Below, one piece after another: positions 52,366-60,564 of a DNA stretch of 64,000 bases. Position 1 is the stretch's first letter. Each line of letters begins with the position of its first letter. This DNA comes from Mycolicibacterium fortuitum subsp. fortuitum (GTDB taxonomy: Bacteria > Actinomycetota > Actinomycetes > Mycobacteriales > Mycobacteriaceae). The position numbers and the translations under genes are program-made. The notes beneath the pieces were generated by a model that saw only the letters and a program-made list of their open reading frames with translations, did not search any database and had not been told where the DNA came from. Where the stretch lies: NCBI RefSeq assembly GCF_022179545.1, contig NZ_AP025518.1, positions 2,418,001 to 2,482,000 on the forward strand. Reading direction: 5' to 3'.

Positions 52366-53382
52366 TTACAGCAAGCCAGCCTTCGTCATCAGGTCGGTGA
52401 CCTTGGCGGCATCGAGATTGGACGGGTTGACCGCGGGCGCCTGCAACGTGTCCAACGGCGGCAGGGCAGGGTTGGCCGCGACACCACTGGCGACCGGGTA
52501 CTCGAACGAGGTGCCCTTCTGCAGCACCTCTTGACCGGCCTTGCCCGTGATGAACCGGAGGAACTGCTGGGCCTGATCCTGCTTCTTGCTGGATTTCAGG
52601 ACACCGCCGCCGGACAGGCTGACGAACGCGCCGGGATCTTGGTTCTTGAAGTAGTGCAGGGCGGTGTTGCCGCTGATCTCCTTGGTCTTGGCCTGATCGC
52701 GGAACCAGTAGTAGTGGTAGATGATCCCGCCGTCCACCTGGCCGTCGTTCACGGCGCGCAGCGTGGCGATGTTGTCCTGGAGGACAACGGCATTCGTCTT
52801 CAGCCCGGCCAGCCACTGCGCGGTGGCCGGCTCGCCCTTCAGTTCGAGGATGGCCGCGACGATCGCCTGGAAGTCCGCCTTGGCCGGCGGTGCACCCCAA
52901 CGGCCCTTCCACTGCGGCTGCTGCAGATCCATGATCGAGTGCGGCAGCTGGTCCGTGGGCAGCTTGGCCTTGTTGTAGACGAAGACGGTCGAGCGTGCCG
53001 CCACGCCGCTCCACTTGTTCGACGACGGACGGAACTGGGCCGGGACCTGGTCGAGGGTCTGCTGCTCGACGTCGGCGAACAGCCCCGCCTTCTCGACGGC
53101 CGCCATCGCCGGGGAGTTCTCGGTGAGGAACACGTCGGCGGGCGAGGCGTTGCCCTCGGCCACCAGTTGGTTGCCCAGCTCGGTGTCACCGCCCTGCCGG
53201 TAGGTGACCTTGATCCCGGTCTCCTTGGTGAACGCGTCGATCCACTCCTTGGTGAGCGACTCGTGCTGGGCGTTGTAGATCAGCAGCTCGTCAGACCCCG
53301 AACTGGAGCACGCGACCATCCCGGCGGCGACCGCGACGGCAGATAGGACAACAGCAACCCGGCGGCTCCAGCGTGTGAGCAT
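52366..53382 (-). CDS. Fe(III)-binding lipoprotein of an Fbp-type ABC transporter
   Basis: A 338-residue substrate-binding lipoprotein. The lipobox is GMVAC (C25). Iron-ligand tyrosines of the FbpA family are visible in IIYHYYWFRD, and the family segment HYFKNQDPGAFVSLSGGG is intact, as is the N-terminal LLIYNAQHE. It binds ferric iron, or an iron chelate, outside the membrane. The ATG at 53382 has AAAGG upstream; a TTG one codon earlier is less likely. A 15-of-19 iron box lies 20 bp upstream. Confidence 0.92.
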   Translation of the reverse strand: MLTRWSRRVAVVLSAVAVAAGMVACSSSGSDELLIYNAQHESLTKEWIDAFTKETGIKVTYRQGGDTELGNQLVAEGNASPADVFLTENSPAMAAVEKAGLFADVEQQTLDQVPAQFRPSSNKWSGVAARSTVFVYNKAKLPTDQLPHSIMDLQQPQWKGRWGAPPAKADFQAIVAAILELKGEPATAQWLAGLKTNAVVLQDNIATLRAVNDGQVDGGIIYHYYWFRDQAKTKEISGNTALHYFKNQDPGAFVSLSGGGVLKSSKKQDQAQQFLRFITGKAGQEVLQKGTSFEYPVASGVAANPALPPLDTLQAPAVNPSNLDAAKVTDLMTKAGLL

Positions 53383-53401
53383 CAAGTGAATCCTTTCGGC
53401 A

Positions 53402-53420
53402 TTAGCTGAGCATCACCTAA
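53402..53420. promoter_or_regulatory. IdeR iron box upstream of the Fbp-type operon
   Basis: Read toward the genes, TTAGGTGATGCTCAGCTAA matches 15 of 19 positions of the IdeR/DmdR consensus TTAGGTTAGGCTAACCTAA, including all six bases of the left end and the right-hand CTAA. It lies 20-38 bp before the lipoprotein start. Repression in iron-replete cells is expected. Confidence 0.82.
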
Positions 53421-53522
53421 GGACACTACCGGGGGTGGCGGGACCTGTGGATGAACTCGACGCTGGGGATAACTCGGCCGGATTGAGCCGATGCTGTCGG
53501 ACCATGTCCGGACGGTGTGGGC

Positions 53523-53891
53523 ATGAGTTCTCTGACACGGGCCGAGATCGGCGCACTGGGTGAACAGCTGGCCGTCGAGTATCTGACGGCACAGGGTATG
53601 CGCACCCTGACCCGCAACTGGCGATGCCGCTACGGCGAGCTGGACGTGATCGCCGTGGACGTCGCCACCAACACGGCGGTGTTCGTCGAGGTGAAGACCC
53701 GCACCGGCGACGGCTTCGGCGGGCTGGCCGAGGCGGTGACGGCCCAGAAGGTGCGCCGGATCCGGCGGCTGGCGGCGCTGTGGCTCGCCGAGCAGGAGGT
53801 TCGCTTCGCCGCTCTCCGCATCGACGTGATCGGGGTGCGCCTCGGCCGCCGTCGCGAACCCGAGCTGACGCATCTGAAGGGGGTGGGCTGA
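53523..53891 (+). CDS. YraN/UPF0102 endonuclease-like protein
   Basis: A 122-residue UPF0102 protein (Rv2898c-like), with the restriction-endonuclease-like core GEQLAVEYLTAQGMRTLTRNWRCRYGELDVIA and VFVEVKTRTGDGFGG (Asp and Glu-x-Lys). Nuclease activity is suspected in this family. The ATG at 53523 is preferred; a GTG at 53517 is possible. It is divergent from the iron operon and heads yraN-yifB-dprA. Confidence 0.85.
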   Translation: MSSLTRAEIGALGEQLAVEYLTAQGMRTLTRNWRCRYGELDVIAVDVATNTAVFVEVKTRTGDGFGGLAEAVTAQKVRRIRRLAALWLAEQEVRFAALRIDVIGVRLGRRREPELTHLKGVG

Positions 53892-53892
53892 A

Positions 53893-55404
53893 ATGGGTTT
53901 GGGCAGAGCCTATTCGGTGGCTGTGCGTGCGGTGGACGGCGTTATCGTGGAGATCGAGGCAGACATCACCTCGGGGCTGCCGGGCGTGCATCTGGTGGGG
54001 TTGCCCGACACTGCCCTACAGGAGTCGCGGGATCGGGTGCGCGCGGCGATCACCAACTGCGGCAACGAATGGCCGATGTCGCGCCTGACGTTGGCGTTGT
54101 CCCCGGCCACGTTGCGCAAGGTCGGTTCGGTCTATGACGTGGCGCTGGCGGCTGCGGTGCTCTCGGCGCACACCAAGACGGCGTGGGCCCGGCTGGAGAA
54201 AACGGTGCTGCTCGGTGAACTGGCCCTCGACGGCCGCATCCGTCCGGTCCACGGCGTCCTGCCGGCGGTGTTGGCAGCCAAGCAGGAGGGCTGGCCCTTG
54301 GTGGTGGTGCCGGTCGACAACCTGGCGGAGGCGAGTCTGGTCGACGGGATCGAGGTGTGCGGTGTGCGCACGTTGCGCCAGCTGCAGGCCTGGCTGGACG
54401 GCAAGGGGGATCTGGTGGCGCGGGTGGCGACGCCGGGGTGCGCCCCCGAGCCCACAGCTGATCTTGCCGATGTGGTCGGTCAGACCCAGGCGCGCTACGC
54501 CCTGGAGGTGGCGGCCGCGGGTGCGCATCATCTGATGCTCACCGGCCCTCCCGGTATCGGCAAAACGATGTTGGCGCAGCGTCTTCCGGGTTTGTTGCCG
54601 CCGTTGTCGCCGGGGGAATCGCTGGAGGTGACCGCGATCCACTCCGTGGCCGGGCTGCTGGCAGGCGACACACCGCTGATCACCCGACCGCCGTTCGTGG
54701 CTCCCCACCACACCTCGACCGTGGCGGCACTCGTCGGAGGCGGAAGCGGGTTCGCTCGCCCCGGCGCGGTCAGCCGGGCACACCGCGGTGTGTTGTTTCT
54801 CGACGAGTTCCCCGAGATGGGCTCAAGTGCCCTCGAAGCTCTGCGAACCCCACTGGAAGACGGTGAGATCCGGCTGGCCCGCCGGGACGGGGTGGCCTGT
54901 TATCCGGCCCGCTTCCAACTGGTTCTGGCGGCCAACCCGTGCCCGTGCGCACCGCCCAAATCGCAGGATTGTGTCTGTTCGGCCCAGGCCAGGCTGCGGT
55001 ATCGGGGCAAGCTGTCCGGGCCACTGGTGGACCGCGTCGACCTGCAGGTGGAGCTGCATCCCGTCAGCGTCGGGGCGTTCACACCGCAGGCCGGCGAGTC
55101 GAGCGCGGTGGTGCGAGCCCGTGTTGCGGCAGCCCGCCTCGCCGCCCAGGAACGGTGGAAGCCGTACGGGATCGGCACCAATGCCGAGGTCGGCGGTTCG
55201 CTGCTGCGGCGTGAGTTCCGGCTGCCCAGGGCCGCCATGGAGCCGTTGCGGTCCGCACTGGACCTAGGGGTGATCAGCATGCGCGGGGCCGACAGGAGTT
55301 TGAGGGTCGCCTGGACGTTGGCGGATCTCGCCGGCCGGAGCATGCCGGCCCGGGAGGACGTGGCCACGGCGTTGGGCTTCCGTCGGGCCGGGGGCGTGTC
55401 ATGA
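53893..55404 (+). CDS. YifB/ComM-type Mg-chelatase-like AAA+ ATPase
   Basis: A 503-residue ComM/YifB protein. The N-terminal Lon-like domain covers about residues 1-170 (VEIEADITSGLPGVHLVGLPDTAL). Walker A is LTGPPGIGKTMLAQRLPG; Walker B is GVLFLDEFPEM. A Cys-rich segment ANPCPCAPPKSQDCVCSAQA follows. In some competent bacteria ComM is a helicase that speeds branch migration during transformation. It is one base after yraN and overlaps dprA by four. Confidence 0.92.
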   Translation: MGLGRAYSVAVRAVDGVIVEIEADITSGLPGVHLVGLPDTALQESRDRVRAAITNCGNEWPMSRLTLALSPATLRKVGSVYDVALAAAVLSAHTKTAWARLEKTVLLGELALDGRIRPVHGVLPAVLAAKQEGWPLVVVPVDNLAEASLVDGIEVCGVRTLRQLQAWLDGKGDLVARVATPGCAPEPTADLADVVGQTQARYALEVAAAGAHHLMLTGPPGIGKTMLAQRLPGLLPPLSPGESLEVTAIHSVAGLLAGDTPLITRPPFVAPHHTSTVAALVGGGSGFARPGAVSRAHRGVLFLDEFPEMGSSALEALRTPLEDGEIRLARRDGVACYPARFQLVLAANPCPCAPPKSQDCVCSAQARLRYRGKLSGPLVDRVDLQVELHPVSVGAFTPQAGESSAVVRARVAAARLAAQERWKPYGIGTNAEVGGSLLRREFRLPRAAMEPLRSALDLGVISMRGADRSLRVAWTLADLAGRSMPAREDVATALGFRRAGGVS

Positions 55405-56531
55405 CCGACGAAGTCCGGCGTGCCTGGGCCTATCTGTCACGGGTCGCCGAGCCGCCGTGCGCGGAACTGACGGCCTTCGTCGCGCAGGTGGGGCCGGTCG
55501 AGGCGGCCGGCCGGGTCAAGTCCGGTGACGTCGTGCCGGAGTTGTTGAGCCGGGTCGAGGCCCGTCGGGAATTCGATTGTGCAGTCAGGGATCTGGAGGT
55601 CCTCGACCGCATGGGTGGGCGGTTGATCACCCCCGGTGATGACGAGTGGCCGCTGCTGCGATTCCGCGCACTGGGTGTGAAGAAGGATGATCGCAAGCGT
55701 GCCAATGCGCATCCGCCGTTGGTGTTGTGGGCGAGCGGGCCGGCACGGCTCGATGAGGTGACTGAGCGCGCCGCGGCGATCGTCGGTACCCGCGCGGCCA
55801 CGGCGTACGGCGAGCACGTGACCGCTGACTTGGCCGCCGGGTTGGTTGAGCGCGACGTGACGGTGGTGTCCGGCGGTGCCTATGGCATCGACGGAGCAGC
55901 GCACCGCGCCGCCCTGGCCTGCGAGGGCATGACCGTCGCGATCGTGGCCGGCGGCATCGACAACCCGTACCCGGCCGGGCACAGCGCACTGTTCCACCGG
56001 ATCCGCCAGGAATGCCTGTTGGTCAGCGAGTATCCGCCTGGCGTGGCGCCGGGCCGGCTACGGTTTCTCACTCGCAACCGGTTGGTCGCTGCACTCTCGG
56101 GCGCGACGGTGGTCGTCGAGGCCGGGTTGCGCAGCGGTGCGGCCAATACAGCCGGGTGGGCCAAGTTGCTGGGCCGGTCGGTGTGCGCGGTGCCAGGGCC
56201 AGTGACATCGGCGGCATCGGCGGGATGCCATGCGCTGCTCCGAGGTGGTGCCAATCTGGTCGGCCGTGCCGAGGAGATCGTCGAACTCGTCGGTCGCATA
56301 GGCGAACTCGCATCGGAGGAGCCGCATCCGGTGGCGCCGCTCGACAAGCTCTCGCCGATTGAGAAACAGGTCTACGACGCGCTGCCGTCGCGCGGCGCCC
56401 ACACCGTGGACGAGATCGCGATGCTCGCCGCCCTTCCGCCACATCAGATACTGGGGCCGTTGACGACGTTGGAGCTCGCCGGGATGGTCGTCAGCGAGGA
56501 CGGGTGCTGGCGGTTGCGCCGGCGCCGGTAG
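55401..56531 (+). CDS. dprA: DNA-processing protein DprA
   Basis: A 376-residue DprA/Smf protein with a Rossmann fold: IVGTRAATAYGEHVT, VSGGAYGIDGAAHRAAL, GGIDNPYPAGHSALF and EYPPGVAPGRLRFLTRNR. A C-terminal winged-helix domain (about residues 310-370) follows. DprA loads RecA on incoming single-stranded DNA; its role in mycobacteria is less clear. It ends 82 bp before viuB. Confidence 0.93.
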   Translation: MTDEVRRAWAYLSRVAEPPCAELTAFVAQVGPVEAAGRVKSGDVVPELLSRVEARREFDCAVRDLEVLDRMGGRLITPGDDEWPLLRFRALGVKKDDRKRANAHPPLVLWASGPARLDEVTERAAAIVGTRAATAYGEHVTADLAAGLVERDVTVVSGGAYGIDGAAHRAALACEGMTVAIVAGGIDNPYPAGHSALFHRIRQECLLVSEYPPGVAPGRLRFLTRNRLVAALSGATVVVEAGLRSGAANTAGWAKLLGRSVCAVPGPVTSAASAGCHALLRGGANLVGRAEEIVELVGRIGELASEEPHPVAPLDKLSPIEKQVYDALPSRGAHTVDEIAMLAALPPHQILGPLTTLELAGMVVSEDGCWRLRRRR

Positions 56532-56613
56532 ACCCCATGCGCGGGGCCTGTCTCCGTATAGTCGATGAGGTCGGCTAATAAAGAGATCCGGCCGAGCGAG
56601 TTTTGGAGGCGGT

Positions 56614-57477
56614 ATGGCAGGACGTCCCGTGCATACGTTTGAAGTGGTGCGCCGCGAGCAACTGACCGACCACATGGTCAGGCTGGTGCTGGGCCGCAAC
56701 GGCGCCAACGGCTTCGACAAGTTCTCACCCAACGAGTTCAGCGATGCCTACGTCAAAATCGCCATCGTCCCTGACGGTGTCGATGTCGCGGCGCTGCCGA
56801 AGCCCCTGACACTGGACAGCTTTCAGGAACTGCCCGCCGAGCAGCGACCGACGGTGCGCACCTACACCGTCCGCAACGTCGACACCGAGCGTGGCGAGAT
56901 CACCATCGACTTCGTCGTGCACGGTGAGCAGGGCGTAGCCGCACCGTGGGCTGCGGCGGTCCAACCCGGTCAGCCCGCCTACCTGATGGGGCCGAGCGGG
57001 GCCTACACCCCCGATCCGGCCGCTGATTGGCATCTGCTGGCTGGTGACGAAGCCGCGCTGCCCGCGATCAGCGCAGCACTGGAAGCCTTGCCCGACAACG
57101 CGATCGGCAAGGTTTTCATCGAGGTGGCCGGCCCGGGGGATGAAATCGCGCTCACCGCTCCCGATGGTGTCGAGGTCACATGGATCCACCGGGGTGGGCG
57201 CGCAGACCTGGTCGGCGACGACCACGCCGGAGACAACGCACCACTGATAGCCGCGGTCAAAGAGGCGGCCTGGCTGCCAGGCCAGGTCCAGGTGTTCATC
57301 CACGGCGAGGCCCAGGCCGTCATGCACAATCTGCGCCCGTACATCCGCAAGGAGCGCGGCGTCCCGGCGAAGTGGGCCGCCTCGATCTCGGGCTACTGGC
57401 GTCGTGGACGCACCGAGGAGACGTTCCGGCAATGGAAGGCCGAGCTGGCAAAAGCGGAGGCCGACACCGCGGGCTGA
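56614..57477 (+). CDS. viuB: Siderophore-interacting FAD protein ViuB
   Basis: A 287-residue siderophore-interacting protein (Rv2895c-like). The FAD-binding motif is RTYTVRNVD, and the C-terminal part has [21 protein letters not shown]. Such proteins reduce ferric siderophores to release iron. TGGAGG lies before the ATG. It is near the iron-box operon but on the other strand, with no clear iron box of its own. Confidence 0.9.
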   Translation: MAGRPVHTFEVVRREQLTDHMVRLVLGRNGANGFDKFSPNEFSDAYVKIAIVPDGVDVAALPKPLTLDSFQELPAEQRPTVRTYTVRNVDTERGEITIDFVVHGEQGVAAPWAAAVQPGQPAYLMGPSGAYTPDPAADWHLLAGDEAALPAISAALEALPDNAIGKVFIEVAGPGDEIALTAPDGVEVTWIHRGGRADLVGDDHAGDNAPLIAAVKEAAWLPGQVQVFIHGEAQAVMHNLRPYIRKERGVPAKWAASISGYWRRGRTEETFRQWKAELAKAEADTAG

Positions 57478-57500
57478 CGCCAGATGGCAAGGTAGCCGTC

Positions 57501-58661
57501 ATGGCATTCGGCGATTACCAACTCGAGATCTACCTCCAGGGGCTGTCCGGCGTACTGCCGACCATGCCGATGGACTACGCAGGACTTGAGGCCAAGGCCC
57601 AGGCGGCCATGCCGGCCTCGATCTGGTCGTATGTGGCCGGTGGTGCCGGTGACGAGCGCACTCAGCAGGTCAACCGCACCGCCTTCGACAGGTGGGGGTT
57701 GATGCCCCGGATGTTCAACGCGCACCGGGAGCGCGATCTGTCCGTCGAGGTGTTCGGGCTCAAACTGCCGTCCCCGCTGTTCATGGCGCCGATCGGGGTG
57801 CTGGGCATCTGTGGGCAGGACGGGCACGGCGACCTGGCCGGTGCCCGCGCCGCGGCGCGGACCGGGGTGCCGCTGATGGTGTCCACTCTCACCGAGGATC
57901 CGCTGGAAAACGTCGCCGCCGAATTCGGCGACACCCCAGGCTTTTTCCAGCTGTACACACCGACCGACAAGGACCTGGCCGCCAGTCTGGTGCAGCGTGC
58001 CGAGAATGCCGGGTACAAGGGCATCGTCGTCACACTCGACACCTGGGTGCCCGGCTGGCGCCCCCGCGACCTGTCCACCTCGAACTTCCCGCAGTTACGC
58101 GGCAAATGTCTGGCCAACTACACCAGTGACCCGGTGTTCCGTGCCGGCCTGCAGCAGCCGCCCGAGGAGAATCCCCAAGCGACGGTGCTGCGCTGGGTCA
58201 GCCTCTTCGGCAATCCGCTGACCTGGGATGACCTGCCGTGGCTGCGGTCGTTGACCAAGCTGCCGCTGATCCTGAAGGGCATCTGTCACCCCGATGATGT
58301 CCGGCGGGCCAAGGACGGTGGCGTCGACGGTATCTATTGTTCGAATCATGGTGGGCGCCAAGCCAATGGTGGCCTGCCGGCGATCGACTGCCTGCCCGGT
58401 GTGGTCGAGGCCGCCGACGGGCTGCCGGTGCTGTTCGACTCGGGAATCCGCAACGGCGCCGACATCGTCAAGGCGCTTGCGCTGGGCGCCACCGCGGTCG
58501 GTGTGGGCCGTCCGTATGCCTACGGGCTGGCCTTGGGCGGCACTGACGGCATCGTCCATGTGCTGCGGTCGCTGCTCGCCGAGGCCGACCTGATCATGGG
58601 CGTCGACGGTTATCCGACGCTGGCCGACCTCACGCCCGAGACGCTGCGGCGCGTCGACTGA
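57501..58661 (+). CDS. FMN-dependent alpha-hydroxy-acid oxidase, lactate 2-monooxygenase type
   Basis: A 386-residue FMN enzyme that closely recalls M. smegmatis L-lactate 2-monooxygenase. Shared parts are [64 protein letters not shown] (catalytic His near residue 283) and [20 protein letters not shown]. It oxidises L-lactate, giving acetate and CO2 if it is a true monooxygenase, or pyruvate if an oxidase. The ATG at 57501 has AAGG upstream. It may be co-transcribed with viuB (23 bp gap). Confidence 0.85.
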   Translation: MAFGDYQLEIYLQGLSGVLPTMPMDYAGLEAKAQAAMPASIWSYVAGGAGDERTQQVNRTAFDRWGLMPRMFNAHRERDLSVEVFGLKLPSPLFMAPIGVLGICGQDGHGDLAGARAAARTGVPLMVSTLTEDPLENVAAEFGDTPGFFQLYTPTDKDLAASLVQRAENAGYKGIVVTLDTWVPGWRPRDLSTSNFPQLRGKCLANYTSDPVFRAGLQQPPEENPQATVLRWVSLFGNPLTWDDLPWLRSLTKLPLILKGICHPDDVRRAKDGGVDGIYCSNHGGRQANGGLPAIDCLPGVVEAADGLPVLFDSGIRNGADIVKALALGATAVGVGRPYAYGLALGGTDGIVHVLRSLLAEADLIMGVDGYPTLADLTPETLRRVD

Positions 58662-58717
58662 CCTCCGGAGCCCGCTCGACGCCACGTTCGGCGGGTGGGC
58701 TGGTTTGGCGGCTTCAA

Positions 58718-58767
58718 TCGTCACGCTGGAGTGGCGCTCGGGCTCGGCAGCCACTCCAGCGTGACGA
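58718..58767. terminator. 18-bp stem-loop after the lactate monooxygenase gene
   Basis: TCGTCACGCTGGAGTGGC (58718-58735) pairs perfectly with GCCACTCCAGCGTGACGA (58750-58767) around a 14-base loop. No U-run follows. It is the longest perfect stem seen in the window and lies between two same-strand transcription units. Confidence 0.8.
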
Positions 58768-58871
58768 ACCGCGGTGAAAGCCGCGAGTAGCAGTCGCAGC
58801 TAACGCCACACATAAAAAGGCAGCTCATGACGCCTGGCCATTGATTATTCATAGGTGTAGCATTTTCCTTC

Positions 58872-59495
58872 ATGAGTGTAGAAACCGTTCGCGGAAGGGC
58901 CGCCCACCTGGGGCCCGAGCGGCGGCGCCCGCAGGTGCTGGATGCGGCGCTGGCGATCGCGGTGAACGAGGGAGTCGCCGCGGTCACGATCGGTGCGGTG
59001 GCACAGCGACTCAAGGTCACCCGCCCGGTGGTGTACTCATGTTTTCCCGACCGGGTCGAATTGCTGAGGGCATTGCTCGAGCGGGAATTGGCGCTGCTGG
59101 TCCAGGGGGCGATCGACGCGCTGCCCTACGGTCGCGCCGACGCCGACGAAACCGTCTTCGTCGAGGGCTTCCAGGCGCTGCTGGAGACGGTGGCCGGCCG
59201 GCCCGATTCGTGGCGGCTCGTGATGAGCGCCGACCCGGATCCGGCCGTGGCCAAACACTTCCGCAACGGCCGCGCGCTGATGGTCGGCAAGGTCTCCCGC
59301 CGGCTGGCGCCCACGCTGGAACGTTGGGGCACCACCGACGCCGACAAGAAGCTGCCGGTGCTGGTTGAGCAGTTCGTGTCCACCTGTGAAGGCGCGGTGC
59401 GAACCTTGTTGCATGACGACGGAAAAGACTGGACCCCAACCACATTGGGCGAATTCATCGGATCGGCCACCTATCGGGCCTTTCGCGGCGCCTGA
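58872..59495 (+). CDS. TetR-family transcriptional regulator
   Basis: A 207-residue TetR protein with the HTH in the first about 60 residues (VLDAALAIAVNEGVAAVTIGAVAQRLKVTRPVVYSCFPDRVELL). The ligand domain follows with LLETVAGRPDSWRLVMSADPDP. No RBS precedes the ATG; TAGCAT lies eight bases before it, so a leaderless mRNA is likely. It sits just before the MpaB and ACAD genes and probably controls them. Confidence 0.88.
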   Translation: MSVETVRGRAAHLGPERRRPQVLDAALAIAVNEGVAAVTIGAVAQRLKVTRPVVYSCFPDRVELLRALLERELALLVQGAIDALPYGRADADETVFVEGFQALLETVAGRPDSWRLVMSADPDPAVAKHFRNGRALMVGKVSRRLAPTLERWGTTDADKKLPVLVEQFVSTCEGAVRTLLHDDGKDWTPTTLGEFIGSATYRAFRGA

Positions 59496-59517
59496 TCCCG
59501 TACAGAGGAGTTGTCAC

Positions 59518-60564
59518 ATGTCTGATCTGCAGCCGATGGCTGACTACGGATTCTTCGGACCGAATTCGGTGACCTGGAAGGTCTGGGGCCATGCGACCAC
59601 ACCGATCATCGGCCTGCAGCGTGCCGTGGTGGTCGAGGAACTCGACCCTGCACTGATCGCCGCGGTCGATACCACCGGCGCCAATTACGATCGGCCCCGC
59701 ACCCGTTACGACCGGACCGTGCGTTACTTCGCGATGGTCGCTTTCGCCGACACCGAATCGGTGCTCAAGACCGCCGATGTGCTGGTCAAGGTCCACTCGA
59801 AAGCCATTGGTACCGAACCCCTGAGTGGCAACAAGTACGACGCCAATGACCCTTGGTCGCAGCTGTGGATCCTGCTCACCGGCTGGCACTCGGTGCTCAA
59901 GGCCTACGAGCTGTACGGCGGCGGCAAGCTGACGGCCGAGGAGGAGGCCCGTTACTGGCAGGACTGTGCCCGGGCCGCCGAGTTCCAGACCTGCGATCCG
60001 GCCGACGTCCCACGGACCCGCGAGGGCATCAACGACTACTTCGAGCAGATGCGGCCACACCTCGCCGTCAGCGAGGCGGCCCGCGCGATGATGGACCACC
60101 TGCTCAACGCCAAGGTGGTGCTGCCGCCCGCACCGCGTGCTGCGAAACCGGCCGTCGAGGTTCTCAACTGGTTCCTGCGCGCCGGAACCATTGCCACCAT
60201 GCCGCGCTGGATGCGCCGGCTCAGTGGGTTCGACCAGCCACGGGTGATCGACCTGGCCGTGCGGCCGGTGCTCAAGCTCGGCTTCGGCGTGGTCGACCGG
60301 GTTCCCCGGTTGAAGCTGTTGGTGGCCAAGATCATTTCGCCATCGGTGGTGCCGATCGCGGGCCCCTACATCATGGGTATACCGCCCCGGTCGACCGAGG
60401 TGCTCAGCCCGGAAGAAGGACGCAAGCGCTACGGCTACGTCAAGCCCGCCGAGGCACACAAGGAGTTGCGGGCCCGCCAGCACGAGCGGGTGTTCGGCCA
60501 GGGGCAACGGCCCAGCGATGAAGGCCTCATCGAATCTCAGTCCTACTTAGGGAGTTTGGCGTGA
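59518..60564 (+). CDS. MpaB/rubber-oxygenase-like (DUF2236) protein
   Basis: A 348-residue protein of the ER-bound oxygenase MpaB/DUF2236 family. The core reads VKVHSKAIGTEPLSGNKYDANDPWSQLWILLTGWHSVLKAYE and has the conserved His and Trp residues of the haem-binding family. Relatives include latex-clearing protein (Lcp) and mycophenolic-acid MpaB oxygenase. GAGGAG precedes the ATG at 59518. The ACAD gene starts on its stop codon (GTGA). Confidence 0.8.
   Translation: MSDLQPMADYGFFGPNSVTWKVWGHATTPIIGLQRAVVVEELDPALIAAVDTTGANYDRPRTRYDRTVRYFAMVAFADTESVLKTADVLVKVHSKAIGTEPLSGNKYDANDPWSQLWILLTGWHSVLKAYELYGGGKLTAEEEARYWQDCARAAEFQTCDPADVPRTREGINDYFEQMRPHLAVSEAARAMMDHLLNAKVVLPPAPRAAKPAVEVLNWFLRAGTIATMPRWMRRLSGFDQPRVIDLAVRPVLKLGFGVVDRVPRLKLLVAKIISPSVVPIAGPYIMGIPPRSTEVLSPEEGRKRYGYVKPAEAHKELRARQHERVFGQGQRPSDEGLIESQSYLGSLA

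Noticed and set aside
51529..53346. 605-codon open frame on the plus strand
   Set aside because: It is antisense to the permease and iron-binding lipoprotein genes, which are clearly real, and has no RBS or domain.
53893..56531. Evidence for natural competence
   Set aside because: ComM/YifB and DprA genes are conserved in many non-competent bacteria; no comEA/comEC or pilus genes are in the window.
56540..56600. Iron box before viuB
   Set aside because: The best alignment (around GAGGTCGGCTAATAAAG) gives only about 10 of 19 matches and is not symmetric.
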